From Litchfieldella xinjiangensis (lineage in GTDB: Bacteria > Pseudomonadota > Gammaproteobacteria > Pseudomonadales > Halomonadaceae), in the NCBI RefSeq assembly GCF_000759345.1, contig NZ_JPZL01000003.1, positions 248,001 through 312,000 on the forward strand: a DNA stretch of 64,000 nt, written 5' to 3'. The first letter of the stretch is position 1; each line of letters opens with the position of its first letter. Positions 1 through 8,768 of the stretch are shown here, piece by piece. The position numbers and the translations under genes were made by a program. The notes under the pieces were generated by a model, which worked only from the letters and a program-made list of their open reading frames with translations, did not search any database and was not told where the DNA came from.

Positions 1-159
1 GGGCGACATACGATAATGCCGGGCAATAGACAGGTCTTCGGTCGCGATACCCCAGTCGAGTCCGCGCATGTCGGCAAGCCTGTCGCGAAAGGCCGGTTTG
101 CGACGCTGCGCACGCCTCAGTAACAGGCCAAGTAGCCAGAGCATCATGCGAAGTTTCAT
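1..159 (-). CDS. N-terminal 53 codons of an unidentified protein (cut by window edge)
   Basis: An open frame runs leftward from an ATG at 159 and leaves the window without a stop. The visible residues begin MKLRMMLWLLGLLLRRAQRR, a short hydrophobic stretch followed by a basic patch, then a polar region ending ARHYRMSP. This could be a membrane-proximal N-terminus or a weak amphipathic anchor. A faint resemblance to SCP2-like sterol-carrier proteins came to mind but cannot be supported from 53 residues. Upstream there is only a weak GGACG-type ribosome site. The HU terminator lies just upstream (171-209), so this gene is probably transcribed from its own promoter or by readthrough. Confidence 0.45.
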   Translation of the reverse strand, partial: MKLRMMLWLLGLLLRRAQRRKPAFRDRLADMRGLDWGIATEDLSIARHYRMSP

Positions 160-170
160 GAACACGTCCG

Positions 171-209
171 ATAGAAAAGAAACTGCCGGCTGCCGAAACC
201 GCAGCCGGC
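171..209 (-). terminator. Rho-independent terminator of the HU gene
   Basis: A perfect 9-bp stem GCCGGCTGC/GCAGCCGGC (185-193 and 201-209) with a 7-base loop is followed, read on the minus strand, by AGTTTCTTTTCTAT. It lies 35 bp after the HU stop codon and so should end that transcript. Confidence 0.8.
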
Positions 210-244
210 GCGGCCTGATCATCCCCAGGCGAGGCAGCAGTGGC

Positions 245-520
245 TTACTTGGCCACGGCGTCCTTGAGTGCCTTACCCGGCTTGAAGGCCACGGTCTTGC
301 TGGCCGGAATGGTCAGGGGCTGACCGGTCTGTGGGTTCTTGCCGGTACGAGCGGCACGCTCGCGCACGGTGAACGAGCCGAAGCCGATCAAAGAGACGTC
401 CTGGCCCTTGGACACGCTACCGGTAATCTCGTCGAGAATGACGTTGAGCACCTGGCTAGCCTTGTCCTTGGAAAGATCGGCACGCTCGGCAATCGCCGAG
501 GCGAGTTCTGGTTTACGCAT
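245..520 (-). CDS. hup: DNA-binding protein HU (beta type)
   Basis: This small basic nucleoid protein bends and wraps DNA as a dimer. The 91 residues match the usual HU length. The flexible DNA-binding arm is clear, with RAARTGKNPQTGQPLTIPAS around residues 55-74, and the C-terminus KPGKALKDAVAK is typical of the HupB group. The ATG at 520 is preceded by a strong GGAGGG ribosome site. The gene is monocistronic, with its own terminator downstream. HU next to rubredoxin reductase, ubiC and ubiA is an order also known from Pseudomonas. HU assists DnaA-dependent opening at oriC, which is relevant to the origin candidate at 43.2-43.7 kb. Confidence 0.97.
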   Translation of the reverse strand: MRKPELASAIAERADLSKDKASQVLNVILDEITGSVSKGQDVSLIGFGSFTVRERAARTGKNPQTGQPLTIPASKTVAFKPGKALKDAVAK

Positions 521-675
521 ACAGCCCTCCTGGTTTATAGGTCACTAGCGGTGTTCGCCGCCGTTCTTGTTGTCACGACACGACGCCTTCGGCTGAAGGC
601 GGTTTCCCTTGAACTATCGGCACCTGCGCCAGGATATTTAGCCCACGAGCCGCAGCGTGCCGGGCACCAACGCCC

Positions 676-1836
676 CTAGACTAGCAACGCCGGGGCCGCC
701 CGCGCCAGTTCGACTTTCCGCCTGACACAGGCGCCTGTCAACGCAAAGCCAAGCAAGCTGCCGTCCTCGGATTCGGCCAGCGCCGTCAAGTCCCGGCCCT
801 CCCCTTCGATGCGCCATCGTTCGGGAGAGGCTAGCGGGGGGTAGGCAACGACCGGACACAGGGGCGTCTTGACCACGACCGGCCAGGGCCCGTAGTGCAC
901 GGCGGTGGGCGTGCCTGACAGCGTGGCGGCCAAGGCTTTGGCACTGGCCTGCAACGGTTGCACGTACATGGCGTTGACGCCGGCCACGCACGCCACGTCG
1001 CCCAGGGCGTATATATCCGGCGCCGACGTGGCCAGGTAACGGTCGGTATGGATGCCTGCGGCGCTGGTCTCGATGCCTGCCTCCTGGGCGAGGCGAGTCC
1101 GTGGCACCAGCCCAGTGGCCACCAGCACCAGATCGGCTTCCACCGTGTAACCGCCGGAGAGTGCCAACCCCACATCGGCACCCGACGTCTCGAGGCGCTC
1201 GACGGAGCGTCCCGATAGCAGTTCAATGCCGCCTTCCTCGAGTGCCTCACCCAGTGCCCTGCCCAGCGGCTCGGGGAGCAGGCGCGCCAGCGGCGTGGCC
1301 TCAGGGGCGATCAGCGTCACGCGATGCCCGCCCGCCGAGAGGTCGTTGGCAAACTCGCAGCCCACCAGGCCGGCCCCCACGATGGCGACTCGTGCACGGT
1401 TCCCGGCCCGCTCAAGGGCGGAATGAAAGCGCCGATAGTCATCGAGGTCGTTGATGGTATGCACCCGGGGCATCAACTCGTCGGGAATCGTCAACGGATG
1501 ACGTGGCGCAGCGCCAGTTGCCAGTACCAGCTGGCTATAGGGAAGCGTCTCTTCGCCCAGCCCGAGCGTATGCGCCTTGGGGTCCAGTCCAGTGACGGGC
1601 GTCTGGGTGCGCATCACGATACCCAATTGATCGGCCACCTCCAGCGCAGAGCGCTGGGCGAGCCGCTCGGGTGGCAGGCGCTTGGCAAAACCGGTCGACA
1701 GCAAGGGCTTGGCGTAGTCGTCACCGCTATCCGCCGTGATCAGGGTAATCGGCCGTTCGGCATCCATCGCCCGCAGTTGGCGGGCCAGTCCCAGACCGGC
1801 CATGCCGGTGCCGACTATGGTCAAGGGTTTGCTCAT
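676..1836 (-). CDS. FAD-dependent NAD(P)H:rubredoxin reductase-like oxidoreductase
   Basis: The protein is a two-dinucleotide-fold flavoprotein of about 386 residues. An N-terminal FAD motif (IVGTGMAGLGLA, residues 6-17), a central NAD(P)H motif (VAIVGAGLVGCEFANDL, about 150) and a C-terminal FAD motif (IYALGDVA, about 280) follow the order of rubredoxin reductases (AlkT/RubB family), which pass electrons from NADH to rubredoxin. The ATG at 1836 is chosen because AGGAAA precedes it; an ATG at 1872 lacks a ribosome site. No rubredoxin gene is visible nearby, although in pseudomonads rubredoxins lie alongside, so the partner must be elsewhere or different. It is divergent from ubiC. Confidence 0.88.
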   Translation of the reverse strand: MSKPLTIVGTGMAGLGLARQLRAMDAERPITLITADSGDDYAKPLLSTGFAKRLPPERLAQRSALEVADQLGIVMRTQTPVTGLDPKAHTLGLGEETLPYSQLVLATGAAPRHPLTIPDELMPRVHTINDLDDYRRFHSALERAGNRARVAIVGAGLVGCEFANDLSAGGHRVTLIAPEATPLARLLPEPLGRALGEALEEGGIELLSGRSVERLETSGADVGLALSGGYTVEADLVLVATGLVPRTRLAQEAGIETSAAGIHTDRYLATSAPDIYALGDVACVAGVNAMYVQPLQASAKALAATLSGTPTAVHYGPWPVVVKTPLCPVVAYPPLASPERWRIEGEGRDLTALAESEDGSLLGFALTGACVRRKVELARAAPALLV

Positions 1837-1909
1837 CGGATTTCCTGGCGAGGGGTCTCTCAAACCCCCCATGGTACACTACGCGCCCTCATCCCGACCG
1901 GAGACGAGC

Positions 1910-2458
1910 GTGCGTGACGACCCTAGGCCCGCGTCCTGCCGTTGGCCCTGCTGGCAGCCCATAGCGGCCAGTCGCCCCTTCATGAGCGCCGCCTGGTGGG
2001 CGTGGATCGCCAGTGACGATTCTCTCACGGCGCGCCTGGTCGAGGCTGCCCGCGACAGGCCCTTCAGCGTCCGGCTTATCGCCCAGGATGTGGGACGGCC
2101 GCGCCTGGATGAAGCCCGGGCACTCGCGATCCCCCCATCCCGTCATGTCTGGCGCCGCGAAGTAGCGTTGTGCGTCGACGATCGCCCCTGGGTCATGGCG
2201 CGCTCGGTTGCGCCACTTGAGGGGTTACGAGGACAGCGCCTGGGGCAGTTGGGCGAGCGTTCGCTGGGGAGTTGGTTATTCTCCCAGCCGGGGCTAGAGC
2301 GCAGCGCCATCGACGTGGCCTGCGGTGCATCACCCATGCCCGTCGCCGAGCCGCTGTGGACGCGTCGCTCCGTGTTTCGTCTTGCTCGGGTGCGGATCCT
2401 GGTCCAGGAGAGCTTCCTGTCGCGAATGGCGGATGATTTGGGACTGCCCTCGCGTTAG
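1910..2458 (+). CDS. ubiC: Chorismate lyase (chorismate-pyruvate lyase)
   Basis: The enzyme removes pyruvate from chorismate to give 4-hydroxybenzoate, the ring precursor of ubiquinone; it is soluble. The C-terminal two thirds match Ubi[21 protein letters not shown], then [17 protein letters not shown], then a final [20 protein letters not shown] with the conserved late Arg and Glu. I chose the GTG at 1910, with GGAGA seven bases upstream, which gives 182 residues (E. coli has 165). An ATG at 1982 would lose part of the first helix. The ubiA gene follows 41 bp downstream and catalyses the next step, so the two are very probably co-transcribed. Confidence 0.9.
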   Translation: MRDDPRPASCRWPCWQPIAASRPFMSAAWWAWIASDDSLTARLVEAARDRPFSVRLIAQDVGRPRLDEARALAIPPSRHVWRREVALCVDDRPWVMARSVAPLEGLRGQRLGQLGERSLGSWLFSQPGLERSAIDVACGASPMPVAEPLWTRRSVFRLARVRILVQESFLSRMADDLGLPSR

Positions 2459-2499
2459 GATCTCGCGCTAGGATGGGGCATCGATCGTTGGAGGCTGGG

Positions 2500-3390
2500 A
2501 TGGAGCACACAGTACATTCACGGGGCCTGGGCCGGTTACCCGATTTCTTGCACCTAATGCGCCTCGATCGCCCCATCGGGACCTGGCTGCTGATGTGGCC
2601 CACCCTGTGGGCTTTGTGGATCGCCGCCGAGGGGGTACCGCAACGCGACGTACTGCTGATCTTCGTGGCCGGCGTCTACCTGATGCGCGCCGCGGGCTGT
2701 GTGGTCAACGATTACGCCGATCGTCACTTCGACGGCCACGTCAAGCGCACCCAGTCACGCCCCCTGGCGACCGGTCGCATCAGCGAACGCGAGGCCAAGG
2801 GACTGTTCGTGATCCTCGTCGCGGCCGCGTTCGTGCTGGTGCTGTTCACCAATGCCTTTACCGTGATGCTCTCGGTGGGCGGGGTGATCCTGGCCTTCAT
2901 CTATCCCTTCATGAAGCGCTACACCCACTGGCCGCAGGTTTTTCTGGGCGCGGCGTTCTCCTGGGCCATTCCCATGGCCTTCGGGGCGGTACGCCAGGAA
3001 GTGCCACTGGAGGCCTGGCTGCTGTTTGCAGCCAATGTGCTGTGGACGGTGGCCTACGATACCCAGTACGCCATGGTCGATCGCGACGACGACCTGAAGA
3101 TCGGCATCAAGTCCACTGCCGTGCTGTTCGGGCGTGCCGACACCTTCATGATCGCCCTGCTTCAGTTTGCCACGCTGGCTCTGCTCGGCTGGGTCGGGCT
3201 GCTGCTGTCGCTGAGCGGCTTTTTCTGGGTGGGGCTTGCCGGCATGGCCGTCATCTTCGTCTACCAGCAATGGCTGATTCATGACCGCTCTCGTGAACGC
3301 TGCTTTCGGGCCTTCCTCAACAACCACTGGGCGGGTCTTACTCTGTTTGCCGGGCTGGCGCTCTCCCTGTGGCCCCATACGGGCGGTTGA
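2500..3390 (+). CDS. ubiA: 4-hydroxybenzoate polyprenyltransferase
   Basis: This integral-membrane prenyltransferase attaches the polyprenyl tail to 4-hydroxybenzoate in ubiquinone synthesis. The first Asp-rich Mg-diphosphate motif is [10 protein letters not shown] (residues 70-79) and the second is [13 protein letters not shown] (about 187-199). About eight to nine hydrophobic helices are visible. The ATG at 2500 has GGAGG five bases upstream, giving 296 residues, close to the 290 of E. coli UbiA; an earlier in-frame ATG at 2473 has no good site. It lies in a ubiC-ubiA pair upstream of phoB. Confidence 0.96.
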   Translation: MEHTVHSRGLGRLPDFLHLMRLDRPIGTWLLMWPTLWALWIAAEGVPQRDVLLIFVAGVYLMRAAGCVVNDYADRHFDGHVKRTQSRPLATGRISEREAKGLFVILVAAAFVLVLFTNAFTVMLSVGGVILAFIYPFMKRYTHWPQVFLGAAFSWAIPMAFGAVRQEVPLEAWLLFAANVLWTVAYDTQYAMVDRDDDLKIGIKSTAVLFGRADTFMIALLQFATLALLGWVGLLLSLSGFFWVGLAGMAVIFVYQQWLIHDRSRERCFRAFLNNHWAGLTLFAGLALSLWPHTGG

Positions 3391-3417
3391 GCGATACTCG
3401 ACACACCGACCGGACCC

Positions 3418-3435
3418 TTGTCATGCCATTGTCAC
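3418..3435 (+). promoter_or_regulatory. Pho box upstream of phoB
   Basis: Two direct repeats, TTGTCAT (3418-3424) and TTGTCAC (3429-3435), are spaced 11 bp apart, the arrangement bound by PhoB dimers (consensus CTGTCAT-N4-CTGTCAY). They lie 52 bp before the phoB ATG, which fits the known autoregulation of phoBR. Further half-site-like sequence (TTGACTG, TTGACAT) follows. A -10 element is not clear. Confidence 0.75.
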
Positions 3436-3486
3436 AATTGACTGATCCAATTGACATGATTCCGTCATTGTTCGCATGAGGCTCGC

Positions 3487-4173
3487 ATGTCCAAGACCGT
3501 GTTGATCGTCGATGATGAACCTTCCATCCGGGAGATGATCGCCGTGGCATTGGAAATGGCCGATTATCGCGTATTGGAAGCCGACAATGCCCAGGCCGCC
3601 CATGCCTTGATCGTCGACCATCAGCCCGATCTGCTGCTGCTCGACTGGATGATGCCCGGCACCAGCGGTATCGAGCTGGCTCGACGGCTCAAGCGTGAGG
3701 AAGCCACCGCCGAGCTGCCAATCATCCTGCTCACAGCCAAGAGCGAGGAAGACAATAAGATCCAGGGGCTCGAGGCCGGGGCCGACGACTACATCACCAA
3801 GCCGTTCTCGCCGCGTGAGCTGGTGGCCCGTCTCAAGGCCGTGTTGCGTCGTACCACGCCCAAGGGCGTCGAGGAACCGGTCGAGGTCGCCGGCCTGTTG
3901 CTCGATCCCGCCAGCCACCGGGTCAGCGCCCATGGCACGTCGGTGGAGATCGGCCCCACCGAATATCGCCTGCTGCAATTCTTCATGACCCATCAGGAAC
4001 GTGCCTATACCCGCAGCCAACTGCTCGATCAGGTATGGGGCGGCAATGTCTATGTCGAGGAGCGTACCGTGGACGTGCACATCCGCCGCCTGCGCAAGGC
4101 GCTGGGCGATACCCACCAGCACCTGATCCAGACGGTTCGCGGGACCGGGTACCGGTTCTCCGCCAAGGCCTGA
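3487..4173 (+). CDS. phoB: Phosphate regulon response regulator
   Basis: PhoB is an OmpR-family activator of phosphate-starvation genes. The receiver domain (residues 1-120) has the acidic pair D9/D10, the phospho-acceptor D53 in LLLLDWMMPG, and K105 in YITKPFSP. The C-terminal winged helix (about 130-228) contains RTVDVHIRRLRKALG and ends TVRGTGYRFSAKA. The length of 228 is one residue short of E. coli PhoB. Its own promoter carries a Pho box, and phoR starts 2 bp after its stop, so the two are one operon. Target boxes are visible both here and before pstC. Confidence 0.97.
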   Translation: MSKTVLIVDDEPSIREMIAVALEMADYRVLEADNAQAAHALIVDHQPDLLLLDWMMPGTSGIELARRLKREEATAELPIILLTAKSEEDNKIQGLEAGADDYITKPFSPRELVARLKAVLRRTTPKGVEEPVEVAGLLLDPASHRVSAHGTSVEIGPTEYRLLQFFMTHQERAYTRSQLLDQVWGGNVYVEERTVDVHIRRLRKALGDTHQHLIQTVRGTGYRFSAKA

Positions 4174-4174
4174 C

Positions 4175-5491
4175 GTGCGCCTCTGGAGCCGTGAGCTGTG
4201 GCGACTCGCCGGGCTGGCCCTGGCCGGCCTGGTGATCGGCTGGCTGGCCAGCGCTCCGGGCCTGGGGCTCTCGGCGGGGCTGGCCGTCAGCTTGGCCTAT
4301 CATCTTCGTCAGCTTCGCGCCCTGCATCAGTGGCTGACACACCGCTCCCAGGCTGAACCGCCCGCAGCCAGCGGGCTGTGGGGCGAACTGTTCGATCGCC
4401 TTTACAAGTATCAGAAGGCGCAGCGCCTCACCCAGGAACGACTCCGCGCCACGCTCAAGCGAATCCAGGAATCTTCCGAGGCCATGAGCGACAGCGTGGT
4501 GATGCTCGACCGGCGCGGCGACCTGGAGTGGTGGAACAGCGCGGCCGAAGGCATGCTGGGCCTCAAGGCCGCTCACGACCGTGGCCAGCACATCACCAAC
4601 CTGCTGCGCGACCCGCGCTTCATCGATTATTTCGAGGCCCGTGACTATCGCGAGCCCTTGACCCTGCCTGCGCCGATCGACGAACGCCGGGTCCTGCAGT
4701 TCCAGATTACCTTGTACGGCGATGACGAGCGGTTGTTGATGGCCCGCGACATCACGCGGCTGCATCGCCTGGAGCAGATGCGCCGGGATTTCGTCGCCAA
4801 CGTCTCGCACGAGCTGCGCACGCCGTTGACCGTGCTGGCCGGCTATCTCGAGACCTACCTCGACCATGCCGACCAGATGCCGCCTCGCCTGGCGCGGGGG
4901 CTCGGCCAGATGCAGGAACAGACCACGCGCATGCAGAACCTGGTCAACGACCTGCTGCTATTGTCGCGACTCGAAATCGATCAACGCCTGGAAGAGAACA
5001 CCCCGGTGGCCGTGGGCTCGATGCTCGAGACGATACGTCGCGATGCCGAATCGCTCTCGGGCGGTCGCCACGAGTTTGCCATCGAAATCGAGGAAGACCG
5101 CCAGTTACTGGGGAGCGAGCAGGAGCTGCGCAGCGCCATCTCCAACCTGGTCTTCAATGCGGTGCGCTATGCCGGAGACGAGAGCCGTATCGTGCTGCGC
5201 TGGCGCCCCTGGGGCAACACCGCTTGCCTGGAAATCGAGGACGACGGCCAAGGTATCGACCCCGTCCACATCCCGCGGCTTACCGAACGCTTCTATCGGG
5301 TCGACAAGGGCCGCAGCGCCGCCACCGGCGGCACCGGGCTGGGGCTGGCCATCGTCAAGCACGTGCTGCTGCGCCACGATGCCCGGCTTGAAGTGGAATC
5401 CCACCCCGGCGAAGGGGCGCTGTTCCGCTGCGTGTTCCCTGTCGAACGCGTGGCCGATGCGGCCCACGGCGACCAGGCTCAGCGCGCCTGA
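4175..5491 (+). CDS. phoR: Phosphate regulon sensor histidine kinase
   Basis: This membrane kinase works with PhoB and is inhibited through Pst-PhoU when phosphate is plentiful. There are two hydrophobic segments near residues 11-45, without a large periplasmic domain. A linker and PAS domain follow (about 95-200), then the HisKA motif FVANVSHELRTPL with H212, the N box NLVFNAVRYAG, the G1 box EDDGQGID and the G2 box GTGLGLAIVKH. All catalytic residues are present. The start is a GTG at 4175, right after the phoB stop, with AAGG upstream. The last 13 bases overlap the end of the convergent esterase gene. Confidence 0.95.
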   Translation: MRLWSRELWRLAGLALAGLVIGWLASAPGLGLSAGLAVSLAYHLRQLRALHQWLTHRSQAEPPAASGLWGELFDRLYKYQKAQRLTQERLRATLKRIQESSEAMSDSVVMLDRRGDLEWWNSAAEGMLGLKAAHDRGQHITNLLRDPRFIDYFEARDYREPLTLPAPIDERRVLQFQITLYGDDERLLMARDITRLHRLEQMRRDFVANVSHELRTPLTVLAGYLETYLDHADQMPPRLARGLGQMQEQTTRMQNLVNDLLLLSRLEIDQRLEENTPVAVGSMLETIRRDAESLSGGRHEFAIEIEEDRQLLGSEQELRSAISNLVFNAVRYAGDESRIVLRWRPWGNTACLEIEDDGQGIDPVHIPRLTERFYRVDKGRSAATGGTGLGLAIVKHVLLRHDARLEVESHPGEGALFRCVFPVERVADAAHGDQAQRA

Positions 5492-6414
5492 GCCTGGCAG
5501 TCGGCTCGACACTCGACGATTCCCAGCCGCTCGAGCACGAAACGACTGGCCGGCCACATCACGCTGCCGTGGTCTTCCCCTTCGAACAGGACGAAGTGGG
5601 TATCGACCCAAGGCAAGGCGTGGGGCAACGCATCGGCCATTGCGCGCGCATTGTCGATCATCGCATTCGCCTCACGCCGTCTGGCCCGTTCGCTGCCCTC
5701 CTCGCCAGGGCGTGCCGACTGCTCAAGCCCGCCCACTGCAATCACCACGCGCTTCACGGGTGGCCCCTCTTCCGTCGGGAAAGCCGATACGTTATCCAAC
5801 ACCTCGAACAGGTAACGTTGGTTCCACCAGATCGAGGGGCTGATGGCCAGGTAGTCCGAAAAGGCCTCAGGGTGACGCAACAGGGTGTCGAGTACGAACA
5901 AGCCGCCATAGGAATGGCCAAGCAGCGCCTGGCGCTGCCGGTCGAGAGGGTACCGCTCGGCCATGGCGGGCTTGAGCGTCTCCTCGATGAAGGTCAGAAA
6001 GCGCTCGCCACCGCCCTGGGGCCGCCCACCGGGATCCCCCGTCTCGCTCAGCGCCGGGGCCGGTGGTGTCAGGTCCTCGGCCCGGGCATCGATATCCAGA
6101 TCGTCGACGCCCGGATAGCCGATACCCACGATGACCCAAGGTACGCCTTCACGCGCCATACCCTGTCTTACCAGAGTCTGGCGCGCTGCCGCCAATAGCG
6201 GAAAGCGGATGTTGCCATCCAGCACATAAAGTACCGGATACCCGTTGGCGGGAGGCGCTGCCTTTGGCAGCGAGACTTGGATCAGGTACTCGCGCCCCGT
6301 CTGCGGACTCGCTAGCCTCAGGTCGGATTCGTCGGCATTCGTTGCCAGTAGCGCGTCACTGCACAACGCACCCGATAGGAGGCAGAGCGCGGCGATCCAT
6401 CGGCGGTGGGGCAT
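5479..6414 (-). CDS. Secreted alpha/beta-hydrolase, siderophore-esterase-like (IroE/Fes/esterase D family)
   Basis: This is a 311-residue alpha/beta hydrolase with an N-terminal signal-like segment (IAALCLLSGALC, residues 7-18). The nucleophile elbow GHSYGG (S168) and a late catalytic His in GEDHGSVMW (about 284) are clear. YPVLYVLDGN and YLAISPSIWWN are typical of the family that includes the ferric-siderophore esterases IroE and Fes. It follows the TonB receptor gene by 14 bp in the same direction, so a role in releasing iron from an imported ferric siderophore is likely. Predicted export suggests a periplasmic site. Substrate specificity cannot be read from sequence. Confidence 0.82.
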   Translation of the reverse strand: MPHRRWIAALCLLSGALCSDALLATNADESDLRLASPQTGREYLIQVSLPKAAPPANGYPVLYVLDGNIRFPLLAAARQTLVRQGMAREGVPWVIVGIGYPGVDDLDIDARAEDLTPPAPALSETGDPGGRPQGGGERFLTFIEETLKPAMAERYPLDRQRQALLGHSYGGLFVLDTLLRHPEAFSDYLAISPSIWWNQRYLFEVLDNVSAFPTEEGPPVKRVVIAVGGLEQSARPGEEGSERARRREANAMIDNARAMADALPHALPWVDTHFVLFEGEDHGSVMWPASRFVLERLGIVECRADCQAQAR

Positions 6415-6428
6415 CGGTCATCCTCGTA

Positions 6429-8618
6429 TCAGAAGGTGTAACGGAGCTCCGCCACCACGCTGCGCGGCTCGCCATAGAAATTGAAGGTGGCAGGACTCCC
6501 CACCCGTGAGTAATACGTCTTGTCGAGCACGTTATTGACGTTGAGCGTGGCGCTCAACGCTTGGCTGAAGTCGTACCCGATCAGGGCATCGACCACGCCA
6601 TAGCCCGGTGCATCGATGCGTGCCCCTCGACTTTCATAGTGGAAGTCGCTCATGGCATTGATTCCGGCACCTACGCGCCAGCCGCTGAGCATGCCCGACG
6701 CCTCATAGGTGTTCCATAGCGTCACGTGGTGGCGCGGCATGATGGCAAACACCGCCTCCTCGTCGCCGGCTAACGTTTCGGTATCGAGATAGCTGTAACC
6801 GGCCAGCCATTCCCAGCCCGGCAGCACCTCCCCACTGAGTTCAAGCTCCACGCCGCGAATACGCGTCTCGCCTAGGGCGGCCATGTAGCCAGAAATAGGC
6901 GTGCCGTTGGCATTGAAGGGGGTGGTGGCCCGGTTCTCGTCAGTCAGCTGGAAGAGACTGAAGCGGGTATTGAGCGATCCGCCATGGTAGCTCCCCTTGA
7001 TGCCGGCTTCGTACTGCTGGCCCTGCCTAGGATCGAGCAGCTGATCATCGCTGCCCAGGTCGGATTGCGGCTTGAAGACTTCGGAATAACTGGCATAGAG
7101 CGAATGGGCCTCGTCGAGGTCCCATACCACCCCCGCATAGGGGGTCACTTCAGCGTTGAGGGACTGAGTGTCATGCGTCGATGCACCGGTGGGCAGGTCG
7201 GTGGTTTCGTTATCGACATCGTACCAACTGACACGGGCCCCACCGATCAGCGCCAGTGACGCCACCGGGCGCATGGTCAGCTTGGCATACAGGCCGGCCT
7301 CTTTCTCGGTCTGGCTAGTGGCCGTGGTGTAGCCCAGATCGGGGCGATCGAACGCGCCGGGATCGTGGGAAAAGACCTTCGTCGTACCGAGCCCGCGAGT
7401 CGCCCAGGCACGATAGTCGGTCTCGTAGCGCTTGAAATCGCTGCCCAGTACAAACTCACTGACGGTGCCGAAGGCGGCGAACGGCTGGCTGTAGCTGGCA
7501 TCCAGCGACACCACGTCCTGGCTGAAGGTTCGGCCGATGGCTGCCATTTTCGCATTGCCGTCGCTATCCACCCCGCTGGCGGTATAGGCATAGGCGAGGT
7601 CGGCGTTACGCCAGGAACCACGCGCGGCCACGCGCCCATGAGCGCCGTTGGCGAAGCGATGCGTCAGCTCGACGAAAGCGTCGTCCATCTCGCCCTCGAA
7701 CGTGTTCCAGTCGGCGCCGAGAAAGGTCGAGCGTGGTACATCGAGCAAATCCCCATTCGCCCACGCCGCGAGCCCGTTGCCGGGGACGATATCCTTGCGC
7801 TGGTGCCACCAGCCGACGCCCAGCGTGGTTGCATTGCTGAGATCGAAATCCAGCGCGCCATAGAGGCTCTCGTTACGGTTCCCCTTGACGTCGACGAAGC
7901 TGTCGCGATCGGCCACGGCCGCATCGAGACGACCCCGCAGCCGGCCCTCGGCATCCAGCGGCCCACCGATATCCGCTTCAAGGTAGTGCTGGTCCCATCT
8001 GCCGTAACGTCCGGTCAAGGTGCCGCTGAACGTGTCCGTGGGTCGCTTGCGCACCATATTGATGATGCCGCCCAGTTCGCTGGTGCTGTTGAATAGCCCC
8101 GACGGGCCGCGCATGATCTCGACCCGGTCCAGTGCCGCCATGGCGGGCAGCGTGCCCCAGATGCTCGACATCGGCGCCGGCAAACCATCGATGTTGTATT
8201 CGTTGTACTCGTAGCCACGAGAAAAGATCGAAGACCGCCCATCGTCGTTGGTCAGCGTTCGTAACCCCGGCGTGTACTTGGCCGCCTGGTCCAGGGTGGT
8301 GAACTGTCGGTCGCTCAGGTAGTCACGGGTCAGCACGGTCACCGATTGCGGAATGTCACGCAGCGAGGCAGGAGTTTTGGTTCCCACCGTGGCGGCGTCC
8401 ACGCCGTAGCCTCCTGAAATCTCCGAGGGCAACATGTCATAGAGCCGGTTGCCCTCGACGGTCAGCGTATCGAGGCGTGAGCCATCGTCCTCGTTGAGAG
8501 ATCCCTGAGTGAGTGCTTCCTGGGCCAGGGCGAAAGGCGCCAGCATCGTGGCGGTCATGCCCAGCACGCCTCCCAAGGCAGCTATGGCCCGACGTGTCAG
8601 TCGTGTACCTGCGTTCAT
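6429..8618 (-). CDS. TonB-dependent ferric-siderophore receptor (FhuE/FpvA type)
   Basis: This is an outer-membrane beta-barrel receptor of 729 residues. A signal peptide ends ALAQEA near residue 33. The plug domain has DIPQSVTVLTRDYLSDR, then FSRGYEYNEYNIDGLP and VEIMRGPSGLFN, the hallmarks of the siderophore-receptor branch. The barrel ends with SVVAELRYTF, with the C-terminal Phe needed for barrel assembly. The ATG at 8618 is chosen because it starts the signal peptide and has GGAACGGAA upstream; an ATG at 8672 would add an unlikely extension. A Fur-like box lies in the divergent region shared with the AraC gene. Confidence 0.95.
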   Translation of the reverse strand: MNAGTRLTRRAIAALGGVLGMTATMLAPFALAQEALTQGSLNEDDGSRLDTLTVEGNRLYDMLPSEISGGYGVDAATVGTKTPASLRDIPQSVTVLTRDYLSDRQFTTLDQAAKYTPGLRTLTNDDGRSSIFSRGYEYNEYNIDGLPAPMSSIWGTLPAMAALDRVEIMRGPSGLFNSTSELGGIINMVRKRPTDTFSGTLTGRYGRWDQHYLEADIGGPLDAEGRLRGRLDAAVADRDSFVDVKGNRNESLYGALDFDLSNATTLGVGWWHQRKDIVPGNGLAAWANGDLLDVPRSTFLGADWNTFEGEMDDAFVELTHRFANGAHGRVAARGSWRNADLAYAYTASGVDSDGNAKMAAIGRTFSQDVVSLDASYSQPFAAFGTVSEFVLGSDFKRYETDYRAWATRGLGTTKVFSHDPGAFDRPDLGYTTATSQTEKEAGLYAKLTMRPVASLALIGGARVSWYDVDNETTDLPTGASTHDTQSLNAEVTPYAGVVWDLDEAHSLYASYSEVFKPQSDLGSDDQLLDPRQGQQYEAGIKGSYHGGSLNTRFSLFQLTDENRATTPFNANGTPISGYMAALGETRIRGVELELSGEVLPGWEWLAGYSYLDTETLAGDEEAVFAIMPRHHVTLWNTYEASGMLSGWRVGAGINAMSDFHYESRGARIDAPGYGVVDALIGYDFSQALSATLNVNNVLDKTYYSRVGSPATFNFYGEPRSVVAELRYTF

Positions 8619-8651
8619 GTTCCGTTCCCGATCCGTTGTCACTAATTCAGT

Positions 8652-8670
8652 GTTAATGAGAATGCATTGC
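8652..8670. promoter_or_regulatory. Putative Fur box
   Basis: The 19-mer GTTAATGAGAATGCATTGC agrees with the consensus GATAATGATAATCATTATC at 12 of 19 positions by my count. It lies 34 bp upstream of the receptor start, between divergent genes for iron uptake and its regulator. Repression by Fe-Fur is inferred from this position. Confidence 0.6.
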
Positions 8671-8768
8671 ATTTATACTTAGCGCTACGCATTATCTCTA
8701 CTGAACAACGAATCCGCCTTTTCAATCTGCGCACAGTGACTTTGCAAAGACGGCAAGTTTCGGACCCT

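Noticed and set aside
584-601. Hairpin CGCCTTC-GGCT-GAAGGCG between HU and the rubredoxin-reductase-like gene
   Set aside because: The 7-bp stem has no T tract on the minus strand, so it is not convincing as a terminator of the upstream gene.
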